Shown: positions 17,110 through 24,445 of the stretch, piece after piece
How the letters are laid out: each line of letters starts with the position of its first letter
Numbering within the stretch: the first letter of the stretch is position 1
Notes under the pieces: model-generated
The model's database searches: none
What the model saw: only the letters and a program-made list of their open reading frames with translations
Told to the model about the DNA's origin: nothing
Source: Actinomycetota bacterium
Lineage (GTDB): Bacteria; Actinomycetota; Humimicrobiia; Hakubellales; JAMDDV01
Length of the DNA: 64,000 bases
NCBI GenBank assembly: GCA_023488455.1
Contig: JAMDDV010000015.1
Location: 62,001-126,000 of the forward strand
Direction: 5' to 3'
Translations under genes and position numbers: made by a program

Positions 17110-18312
17110 TTACTGCAATTTACAGACTCGCACGGTATCGAGAGCAATTACCTTCTCTTCATCAGTAGGTATGACAAGAATCCTGACTGCCGATCTCTCG
17201 CTACTTATATCACCCATAATACCAACGATACGGCTGTTCTTCTTATCATTGATATCAATGCCAAGGTAACTCAGGTTCTCACAGATCTTAACTCTAATAA
17301 TCGGGTTATTCTCCCCCACCCCAGCAGTAAACACTAAAGCATCAAGTCCTCCTAATACGGCGATATAGGCACCTATGTACTTCTTGACGCGATAAGCGTA
17401 CATCTCTATCGCCAGCTTACAATTCTCATCACCTTCATCTGCTTTTAACATAATGCTCCTCATATCATTGCTCAGTCCTGACACGCCCAGAAGTCCGCTT
17501 TTTTTATTCAGCAGATCATCAATTTCATCGACGCTCATCTTCAATTCCCTTGAGAGGTAAAACACAACTCCTGAATCAATATCTCCAGTTCTCGTACCCA
17601 TCATTAGTCCCTCAAGTGGGGTAAATCCCATGCTTGTATCTACAGATTTTCCATTGGAAAATGCGCTGATCGAAGCTCCGTTTCCAAGATGACACAGTAT
17701 CATCTTCAGTTCATTCAAAGGCCTCCCCAGCATCACCGAGGCTTCCTGACTCACATACCTGAAGGAGGTACCATGAAAGCCGTACTTTCTGATACCGTAT
17801 TTAGTGAAATATATTAGAGGCATTGGATAGAGATATGCTTTCATGGGCATATCCTTGTGAAAGAACGTATCAAATACAGCAACCTGCGGCACATCTGGCA
17901 TCAGCTTCTTGGTCTCTTTGATTCCAACAAGGTTTGGCGGCGTATGAAGCGGTGCCAGATGAACGTATCCTTCCATTATTTTTATCACTTCCTCGGTAAT
18001 TAACACTGAATCTTCAAATACACCTCCGCCCTGAACAAACCTATGACCGACGGCAGCAATTTCAGAGGTACCCTTTAAAATTTTGTATTCCGGATCCGTA
18101 AGCAGCCTGATCATGATTTCGAAGCCTTTGCTGTGATTTGGCACAGCTGCTTCATACACAATTTCATGACCTTTGACATTGTGTTTAACGTAAGAACCGA
18201 CCTCGCCAATCTTTGCAACGATTCCGTTAGCAAGATATCTACCACCACCTCCTGTCTCATAAAGGTTATACTTTATGGACGAACTGCCAGAGTTGATGAT
18301 CAGAATCTTCAT
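17110..18312 (-). CDS. ackA: Acetate kinase
   Basis: About 400 aa. MKILIINSGSSSIKYNLY opens the ASKHA fold; HLGNGASISAFSNGKSVDTS, GLMMGTRTGDIDSG and FTAGVGENNPIIR are the catalytic and nucleotide motifs. It interconverts acetyl phosphate plus ADP with acetate plus ATP. ATG 18312, preceded by a GGGGG tract, is the family start; the frame extends ten residues further with no support. No phosphotransacetylase gene is in the window. The upstream neighbour is separated by a terminator. Confidence 0.95.
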   Translation of the reverse strand: MKILIINSGSSSIKYNLYETGGGGRYLANGIVAKIGEVGSYVKHNVKGHEIVYEAAVPNHSKGFEIMIRLLTDPEYKILKGTSEIAAVGHRFVQGGGVFEDSVLITEEVIKIMEGYVHLAPLHTPPNLVGIKETKKLMPDVPQVAVFDTFFHKDMPMKAYLYPMPLIYFTKYGIRKYGFHGTSFRYVSQEASVMLGRPLNELKMILCHLGNGASISAFSNGKSVDTSMGFTPLEGLMMGTRTGDIDSGVVFYLSRELKMSVDEIDDLLNKKSGLLGVSGLSNDMRSIMLKADEGDENCKLAIEMYAYRVKKYIGAYIAVLGGLDALVFTAGVGENNPIIRVKICENLSYLGIDINDKKNSRIVGIMGDISSERSAVRILVIPTDEEKVIALDTVRVCKLQ

Positions 18313-18370
18313 TAATTTCCCCCATGGAATAATAAGTGGCAAGGATAATGGTAAGCATTATAACAAAAAT

Positions 18371-18401
18371 AAAAACCCCGGTGCGCCCTACCGAGGTTTT
18401 T
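18371..18401. terminator. Bidirectional terminator between the CAP-domain gene and ackA
   Basis: AAAAACC-CCGGT pairs with ACCG-AGGTTTTT around a GCGCCCT loop, with A and T tracts on both sides. For leftward transcription it ends the CAP-domain gene's message before ackA. Confidence 0.75.
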
Positions 18402-18475
18402 ATCTTTTTAGCGGTCTGCTATTTTTTATATCAAGGTCAGCGCCCGTAACACCTTGGTACACTGTCCTTTAATTA

Positions 18476-19030
18476 CTAATTGCTGAAAACTACTGCCATG
18501 GTCCTCACTCCGCCGTTATCTATGACGCCAACGCCAACCTTACCAAACTTACTCTGCAGTATGTTAGCTGCATGGCTTGAGCTGTTCATCCAGGCGACCA
18601 TGACCGCATCTGCACCAGCTACGCTTATTCCCCCTTGAGCTAAGTTCTCACCAGCTGCTTTGTACTTAATGCCCATCGCCTTCATGAGGTTGAAGACGTT
18701 TTTCCCTTCAGGATTGTAGTGTCCGAAGTAACTTCTTACTATCATATCCGAAGACCTGAGGCGTGCCACCTCAGTCAACCTGCCATCTGCAGCCAGTGCC
18801 TTAAGCCCTGCGGCTGCTCTTTGCTGGTTCATCAGATCAATTATCTGTACCTCTACATCTGACTTAACCGTGTCAACCACTGTGGTTACCTGGCCAGATG
18901 CTGCTTCAGATCCGTTTGAGCTGCTGCCCAAAACCTTTAGATAACTGGCGTTTGCCGCTGGAGTGATTAGAAGAACAGTAAGTAGCAGAGTTGCTACTAC
19001 AACTGAAAATTTATTAATTAAGTTTCTCAT
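18476..19030 (-). CDS. Secreted CAP-domain (SCP/PR1, YkwD-like) protein
   Basis: 184 aa. Residues 1-29 are a signal peptide ending PAANA. After a Ser/Val-rich linker the CAP domain runs from about residue 60: DLMNQQRAAAGLKALAADGR, ARLRSSDMIVRSYFGHYNPE (with the active-site-like His), AGENLAQGG and VAWMNSSSHAANIL. Bacterial YkwD-type CAP proteins are extracellular, often envelope- or spore-associated, with no settled activity. The message has a long structured 5' leader with a pseudoknot element and a hairpin next to GGAGAGG, so post-initiation control is likely. Confidence 0.85.
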   Translation of the reverse strand: MRNLINKFSVVVATLLLTVLLITPAANASYLKVLGSSSNGSEAASGQVTTVVDTVKSDVEVQIIDLMNQQRAAAGLKALAADGRLTEVARLRSSDMIVRSYFGHYNPEGKNVFNLMKAMGIKYKAAGENLAQGGISVAGADAVMVAWMNSSSHAANILQSKFGKVGVGVIDNGGVRTMAVVFSN

Positions 19031-19048
19031 TTCGTCCTCTCCTGGACT

Positions 19049-19083
19049 CAGTGCTTCTCAAGTTAAAGAGATGTCAGGCACTG
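19049..19083 (-). promoter_or_regulatory. Hairpin just upstream of the CAP gene ribosome site
   Basis: On the minus strand CAGTGC (19083-19078) pairs with GCACTG (19054-19049), and an inner CTC/GAG extends it. The hairpin ends a few bases before the Shine-Dalgarno GGAGAGG of the CAP gene. No T-run follows, so it is more likely part of a translational switch or a stabiliser than a terminator. Confidence 0.5.
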
Positions 19084-19129
19084 GTTTTTAGGGCGCGAAA
19101 TGAGATCAAACCTTTCACCTGAAGTTTAA

Positions 19130-19205
19130 AGCCGGTTGCACCACTTGCTCCACTCGCCATAAGGTGCCCAGATACTGAAGCGAGTTTCATAGCCTCCTTA
19201 ACTTC
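19130..19205 (-). promoter_or_regulatory. Candidate riboswitch-like pseudoknot RNA in the CAP gene leader
   Basis: On the minus strand this leader shares the pattern of the two identical RNA elements at 57.7 and 62.5 kb. GAAACTCGC (19188-19180) starts stem A, which closes with GCGAGT (19157-19152). Stem B is GCACC (19167-19163) with GGTGC (19142-19138). The joining segment AGTGGAGCAA and the closing AACCG are the same as in the other copies. The interleaved stems form an H-type pseudoknot. Stem bases differ from the other copies yet still pair, which supports structure conservation. The ligand is unknown. Confidence 0.6.
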
Positions 19206-19331
19206 TAAGCTATTCCTTTTTCAATCTACATGGATTTAATCTTATTGATTAAACCCAAGTTAATTATCGGAAGAAATCAGGGAAACTTTAGGAAATCACT
19301 GCAGTTTCCAACTTTTTAATTGCGTCAGTTG

Positions 19332-19378
19332 ATGACATATTGTAATATATATGGCATGACATACAATGATGCAATATG
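19332..19378. promoter_or_regulatory. Operator-like repeats before the RHH-PIN pair
   Basis: ATGACATA occurs at 19332-19339 and 19356-19363. An inverted repeat, CATATTG (19336-19342) with CAATATG (19372-19378), spans the antitoxin start at 19376. The placement fits autoregulation by the RHH antitoxin; binding is inferred. Confidence 0.4.
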
Positions 19379-19627
19379 AAAAAGATAAATTTACATTTAA
19401 CTGATTTACAATACAGAGAACTTAAAGATAAAGCGCATGAGAATAATATCTCAATGTCTTGGCTCGTGAGAGAGGCCGTTGATGAATATTTGACCAGCAA
19501 AAAAAGGGGTTATGACTTTGACCCATGGGAAGATCCGTTTACAAAAGCTATTGGAAGTATGGATACTGGAGATACTGATCTTTCTGTAAACCATGATAAG
19601 TATTTATATGATGACACCAATGATTGA
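19376..19627 (+). CDS. Ribbon-helix-helix antitoxin (VapB-like)
   Basis: 83 aa. MKKINLHLTDLQYRELKDKA and NNISMSWLVREAVDEYL form the strand-helix-helix of CopG/RHH repressors. The acidic C-terminal tail (DPWEDPFTKAIGSMD onward) is of the kind that wraps a PIN toxin. The toxin gene follows with an overlap, and repeats around the start suggest self-regulation. Confidence 0.75.
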   Translation: MKKINLHLTDLQYRELKDKAHENNISMSWLVREAVDEYLTSKKRGYDFDPWEDPFTKAIGSMDTGDTDLSVNHDKYLYDDTND

Positions 19628-20054
19628 AAGACAATCCATCTTCATTGATACGAGTGCAATCTTTGCACTATTCAACAAAAGTGACAGCCTCCATAAAGAG
19701 GCAAAGAGCTATTATCATTCGGTCTTAAACAATGCCTACAGACTCTTCACCACAAATATTGTTTTGACCGAAACTTTTACGCTAATTAAAAGAAGGAATT
19801 TCCCACATGAATGTGGCACTATCTGTCAGTCAATTAAGAACTCTTCTGTAATCTCAATATTCTATTCAAATGAGTATGTTGAGAATAAAGCTTTTGAAAT
19901 TTTCCTGAAATACAGCGATCAAAGGTTTAGTTTTACGGACTGCATAAGCTTTGCTTTTATGGAACTGCATGATATAGATCAGGCATTCACGTTTGATGAT
20001 GACTTCAAGATATTTGGGTTTAAGGTAAACCCAGAACTAAAGCCACTCTCATAG
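19608..20054 (+). CDS. PIN-domain toxin (VapC-like)
   Basis: About 148 aa. SIFIDTSAIFALF gives the first Asp, TNIVLTETFTLI the Glu, RFSFTDCISFAFM the third acidic site and FTFDDDFKIFGF the last. It overlaps the RHH antitoxin and forms a VapBC-type pair. Several start codons (ATG 19593, 19608, 19611, 19620) are possible and none has a good Shine-Dalgarno; the last would give the usual spacing to the first Asp. Confidence 0.75.
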   Translation: MMTPMIERQSIFIDTSAIFALFNKSDSLHKEAKSYYHSVLNNAYRLFTTNIVLTETFTLIKRRNFPHECGTICQSIKNSSVISIFYSNEYVENKAFEIFLKYSDQRFSFTDCISFAFMELHDIDQAFTFDDDFKIFGFKVNPELKPLS

Positions 20055-20063
20055 CCGAACTCT

Positions 20064-20921
20064 CTAAGCCTGTTCCTGTTGGTGCTTCCTGTAGAGTCCG
20101 ATATAGCGGCTACCATATGGATCGCGCGCATCAAGAAAGTCAGCAGCGTAAATGGTATCAACCATGCCTTCTGCGTTTGGGTCGATTATAGCAGCACAAA
20201 GACCAGCTTTAATTGACATTGAGATGAAGGCTTTGTTCAATAGATTTCGCTCTGGCATGCCAAAGGAGATGTTGCTGACGCCCAGGACGGTGGGCACACC
20301 AAGCTCATTTATTACTCTCGATAGCGCTTCTAAAATTATGCTGGCAGCATTCTGGTCAACACTTGCAGTCATGGTAAGACAGTCTATCACCACATTTTCC
20401 TTCGGGATTCCAACGGAAACTGCCCTGTCAATAATCCTTCTAGCGACATCAAATCGTTTCTGTGCCGTCTGGGGAATGCCATCATCGTCCATGGCAAGCC
20501 CGACAACAGATGCACCATACTCCTTGATTGCAGGTAAGATCCTGGATAGCGATTTTTCCTCTCCTGTTACGGAGTTCACAAGCGCCTTGCCGGAGTAAAC
20601 CTTAAGAGCAGCCACCAGAGCATCTGGACTCGATGAGTCTATACAGATGGGAAGACCAGCGACATCAACCACTTTTTTCACAACTTTGGGCAAAAACTCA
20701 ACCTCATCCACTCCTGCAGCTCCCACATTCACATCCAGGATATCCACAACTCCAGTATCCTTCTGTTTCTGTGCGTATTCTATAGCCAGATCCATCTTGC
20801 CCGCCTGGAATTCAGCAGACAGCGCTTTTTTGCCCGTGGGATTAATCCTCTCCCCAATTATAACAGTCGGGTTTTTGATCCCGATTTCAACCGAAATATC
20901 ATTCAAAGTTACTATTGCCAT
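20064..20921 (-). CDS. Pterin-binding methyltransferase (AcsE/MtrH-like)
   Basis: 285 aa TIM-barrel of the dihydropteroate-synthase-like group. VIIGERINPTGKK is the family's opening; ILDVNVGAAGVDE, PICIDSSSPDALVAAL, LVNSVTGEE, DCLTMTASVDQ and LGVSNISFGMPERN are the pterin-pocket motifs. It moves the methyl group of methyltetrahydrofolate to or from a corrinoid protein, as AcsE does in the Wood-Ljungdahl pathway. A RACo-type activator is encoded nearby on the same strand, which supports corrinoid chemistry. No corrinoid protein is in this window. Confidence 0.85.
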   Translation of the reverse strand: MAIVTLNDISVEIGIKNPTVIIGERINPTGKKALSAEFQAGKMDLAIEYAQKQKDTGVVDILDVNVGAAGVDEVEFLPKVVKKVVDVAGLPICIDSSSPDALVAALKVYSGKALVNSVTGEEKSLSRILPAIKEYGASVVGLAMDDDGIPQTAQKRFDVARRIIDRAVSVGIPKENVVIDCLTMTASVDQNAASIILEALSRVINELGVPTVLGVSNISFGMPERNLLNKAFISMSIKAGLCAAIIDPNAEGMVDTIYAADFLDARDPYGSRYIGLYRKHQQEQA

Positions 20922-21006
20922 GTGCTTCCTTTCTTAGTTCAACAAATAAAAAATTGGCTTTTGAATATAACAGCCATACTGCTATGTTTCAAGTAAAAAT
21001 TCGATA

Positions 21007-22524
21007 TTAAAGCTCTCTGAATAGCGGAGATAGAGCTGGATATAGATTTGCGTATATAGAATATAGCTTTCTGTAGATACCAAAGTTATCAGAATTGGCT
21101 TTGGTGACAGTAACTTCCTTTATCATCGACTTACAGGCAGTTGGTACATCTCTGTAAACCTTTGTGCCAACAAAACCCAGTATCGCAACCCCAAATGCGG
21201 GGCCCTCAGTGGTGTTAAGAGTCACCAGATTCCTCTCAAGTACATCCGCTGTTATCTGCCTCCAGAGGCCGCTTTTCGCCCCTCCGCCAGAAATCATCAC
21301 TTTCTTGATCTTAATATCCATACTCAAAACAAGGTTCATACAGTCTTTCAGGCTGAAGGCAACTCCTTCCATAACTGCTCTTGCTATGTGTGGTTTGCCG
21401 TGCCTGTTGGTCAGCCCAAAAAAGACACCCCTGGCATTGGGGTCAGGATATGGTGTCCTCTCCCCTGTTAAGTAAGGTAAAAATACAAGCCGTTCGCTAC
21501 CAGGAGCGATTTCTGCTGCCTGTGCATCGATCCGCTGATAAATATTATTCCTTTCCTCCACACTTGAGGATTCAAAAGCATCGGGTCCAATATTCTCAGC
21601 AAACCATTTCATCGAACCTGCAGCAGACAGGGTAACTCCCATGACATGCCACATCCCTGGCACAGCATGGCAAAAAGTATGCAGTTTCCCACCCGATTCA
21701 ACGCTTGGCTTTACCGTTGAAACGAAGATGACGCCCGATGTCCCGATAGTAACTGAAACTAAGCCTTTTCCAACGATCCCGTTGCCTACTCCACCTGCTG
21801 CCTGATCACCACCTCCTGCAATAAATGGAATACCTTCTTTAAGACCACAGTAGTCCGCAGCTTCTTTCATGAGGTATCCAGTTATCTCCGGGGATTCAAA
21901 GCATTGAGGAAGCCATTCCCTGTACAGCTCAAATGTGTTTAACATAAAATCTGACCACTTGCGGTTTTTAACATCAAAAAGCAGGGTGCCAGATGCATCA
22001 GCAACATCTGTCGCGTAAGTACCAGTAAGTTTAAACCTGACGTAATCCTTTGGCAGCAGGATTTTCCTGAGACGTGCGAAGTTATCTGGCTCGTTGTTTT
22101 GCAGCCATAGTATCTTGGGAAGAGTGAAACCCGTTAACGCCGGATTTGATACTTCTTCAAGTAGCTTGCTCTTGCCCACCTTCGCCTCGATCTCAGCGCA
22201 TTCCTTAAAAGTCCGCTGATCGTTCCATAGCAGAGCCGGCCTTATGACCTCATCATCTTTGTCCAGAAATACAGAACCGTGCATCTGTCCAGTTATGCCG
22301 ATGGCAATGACATCATTTATTAGCGACCCGTTCTTCTGAGAAAGGTTTCTCAATGACTGGAGCGTAGCTTTGTGCCACTCCCTGGGGTCATGTTCAGCCC
22401 ATCCGGGCTTTGGTGAGCTAAAAGAGTACTCAATTAGTGAATCGGCAACAACGTTTCCATCCTGGGAAACCAGAATTGACTTAACTCCCGTTGTACTGAC
22501 ATCAATACCTATTGTGTAATTCAA
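21007..22524 (-). CDS. xylB: Xylulokinase
   Basis: About 505 aa FGGY kinase. YTIGIDVSTTGVKSILV is the phosphate-1 motif, ITGQMHGSVFLD is the xylulokinase-type substrate loop, FIAGGGDQAAGGVGNG and VMISGGGAKSGLWRQ are the later ATPase motifs. It phosphorylates D-xylulose to enter the pentose phosphate pathway. TTG 22524 has AGGAGGGA five bases upstream and is the likely start; the frame extends seven residues further. It lies between two corrinoid-methyl-transfer genes on the same strand, an unexpected neighbour. Confidence 0.85.
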   Translation of the reverse strand: MNYTIGIDVSTTGVKSILVSQDGNVVADSLIEYSFSSPKPGWAEHDPREWHKATLQSLRNLSQKNGSLINDVIAIGITGQMHGSVFLDKDDEVIRPALLWNDQRTFKECAEIEAKVGKSKLLEEVSNPALTGFTLPKILWLQNNEPDNFARLRKILLPKDYVRFKLTGTYATDVADASGTLLFDVKNRKWSDFMLNTFELYREWLPQCFESPEITGYLMKEAADYCGLKEGIPFIAGGGDQAAGGVGNGIVGKGLVSVTIGTSGVIFVSTVKPSVESGGKLHTFCHAVPGMWHVMGVTLSAAGSMKWFAENIGPDAFESSSVEERNNIYQRIDAQAAEIAPGSERLVFLPYLTGERTPYPDPNARGVFFGLTNRHGKPHIARAVMEGVAFSLKDCMNLVLSMDIKIKKVMISGGGAKSGLWRQITADVLERNLVTLNTTEGPAFGVAILGFVGTKVYRDVPTACKSMIKEVTVTKANSDNFGIYRKLYSIYANLYPALSPLFREL

Positions 22525-22582
22525 TTCTCCCTCCTGCACACACATTTAAAAACGGGACTAACTAGCTTGCATTTTCAAAGTG

Positions 22583-24406
22583 CTAAAAAAGCAGCGAATA
22601 AGCAAAACGGGTGGCAAAATCATCAACTATTGTTAACTCAACGTATTCAATGCGTTGGGCTATCTCCCTTGCCCTATCCCTGGATTTCTTTGAAACCAGC
22701 ATCATTTTAGCTCCAACACCTGCAGCGTTTCCGACCTGTTCAAACCTATCAAGTGGTATATCTGGAAACATTCCTATTTTAATTGCACTTGAAGGATCGA
22801 TGTAAAGCCCAAAAGCTCCAGCTATTATCACCTTGTCCAAATCACAATGTTCTACCTTAAGTTGTTCACAAAGCACATTTATTCCTGTCCTGATCGCACC
22901 CTTTGCAAGCTGGATCGCAACTATGTCCTTCTGCGTGAGTACGATGTCTTCAGTGATCTTCTTGCCATCCTTTTTTGCAATTACGAACTCATGTACCCCA
23001 TCATCACCCTTTCTGACACCTGGTTTATCTGGCAGTAGTTTTCCCCTCTCATCTATAATGCCTGCTGACACCATCTCAGCAACTGCATCCAGTACTCCTG
23101 ATCCGCATATCCCAACAGGCGGTTTATCGCCAATCGTAAAGTATGTGACATTATAAGATATAGGATCGATGTTGATCCGCTCAATTGCTCCCTCCGAAGC
23201 ACGCATCCCATATTTTATATGCGCTCCCTCAAAAGCAGGACCTGAAGCAGTAGAGCATGATGTTATCCTCCCATTCTGGATCAAAGCAATCTCGGTATTG
23301 GTACCAATATCAATAGCCATTATGCTCTGATTCTCTACATCAATATCGGAAGCAAGCAGCATAGCAATATGGTCAGCGCCAACAAAACCTGCCACTACAG
23401 AGGGCATGTAAAGATAAGCACCCGGGTTAATTCTTACGCCCACATCCCTGGCTTTTATCTCTATTGGCTCATCCACCACCGGTACAAATGGAGAAAGAGC
23501 AAGCTGACGCACTTGAAGACTAAGAAAAAGATGATGCATCGCAGTATTTCCAACGCACACGATCTCACATACATCCTGCGATCTTATTCCATTTTCCTTG
23601 CAGATCTTTTTTATTCCAGCATTCAAGGAATTAACTATCTCATCCTTCAAAACTTTGCTGCCATTCCTCTCGCTCATGGACACGAGCAACCTCGACATTA
23701 CATCCTCGCCATGATCGATCTGTGGATTAAGAAATCCATCTGAGGCGATGGTCTTCCCGCTGAAAAGGTCAACAAGAAAGATGGCAACCTTGGTCGTACC
23801 AATATCAACAGCAATTCCATATATACTTCTTTCAGGGCTCGCAGGTGTAACTGATATGACCTCGTTTCCCCTGATGATCACGTCGACATCCCAACTGTTA
23901 TCTCTCAAGACTGTTGCGAGTTCGAGCATCGCTTTTTCGTCGATCTTAAGGTCTATGCCGGTTCCATGCTGTTCGTATAGGGAATCCTTAATCCTTAAAA
24001 AGTCAGATCGCAGGTCCTCAAGCGTAGCCGGGACAGGCCTGACATTAAACCTGCTCAAGACCGGGTCTATTTCAAGCTTTTTCTCCTGCCCCAATATGCC
24101 GAGTTTTTGACTTCCCGTGAGACTCGATTGCGGTATGTAGACTTCAGCATCCGAACTAACCGTAGCGCTGCATGCAAGCCTGTACCCCTCCTCGATCTCA
24201 TGTCTTGTTAAGAGCTTCTTCTCCTGATCGCTAATTGGCGTAACGGTTTTGCTCTCCACCTTAACCCTGCATTTACCACAAGTCTGTTTGCCGCCGCAAA
24301 TTGAACTAATACCGACTCCAGCTTTTTTTGCAGCCTCGAAAATAGTTGTGGAACCATTAAACTCAAACCTTTTGCCGATTGGTTCAAAATTAATTTTCCC
24401 AGACAT
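22583..24406 (-). CDS. RACo-type corrinoid-activating ferredoxin/ASKHA protein
   Basis: About 607 aa. The N-terminal 2Fe-2S domain has Cys37/43/46 in SICGGKQTCGKC and a fourth Cys in LACSATV. The C-terminal DUF4445/ASKHA ATPase shows YGIAVDIGTTKVAIFLVD, CVGNTAMHHL, MAIDIGTNTEIALI and GICGSGVLDAVAEM. This is the layout of RACo, which uses ATP and a low-potential electron to reactivate Co(II) corrinoid proteins. ATG 24406 (MSGKINF) is chosen over the TTG six codons upstream. With the pterin methyltransferase it suggests a corrinoid methyl-transfer system. Confidence 0.85.
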   Translation of the reverse strand: MSGKINFEPIGKRFEFNGSTTIFEAAKKAGVGISSICGGKQTCGKCRVKVESKTVTPISDQEKKLLTRHEIEEGYRLACSATVSSDAEVYIPQSSLTGSQKLGILGQEKKLEIDPVLSRFNVRPVPATLEDLRSDFLRIKDSLYEQHGTGIDLKIDEKAMLELATVLRDNSWDVDVIIRGNEVISVTPASPERSIYGIAVDIGTTKVAIFLVDLFSGKTIASDGFLNPQIDHGEDVMSRLLVSMSERNGSKVLKDEIVNSLNAGIKKICKENGIRSQDVCEIVCVGNTAMHHLFLSLQVRQLALSPFVPVVDEPIEIKARDVGVRINPGAYLYMPSVVAGFVGADHIAMLLASDIDVENQSIMAIDIGTNTEIALIQNGRITSCSTASGPAFEGAHIKYGMRASEGAIERINIDPISYNVTYFTIGDKPPVGICGSGVLDAVAEMVSAGIIDERGKLLPDKPGVRKGDDGVHEFVIAKKDGKKITEDIVLTQKDIVAIQLAKGAIRTGINVLCEQLKVEHCDLDKVIIAGAFGLYIDPSSAIKIGMFPDIPLDRFEQVGNAAGVGAKMMLVSKKSRDRAREIAQRIEYVELTIVDDFATRFAYSLLF

Positions 24407-24445
24407 TACTATTTCCCATCCCAAATTCTTAACATCAATATAAGA

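Noticed and set aside
19288..19500. Minus-strand 70-aa ORF across the RHH antitoxin start
   Set aside because: Antisense to a clear RHH antitoxin and its operator; no motif or ribosome site.
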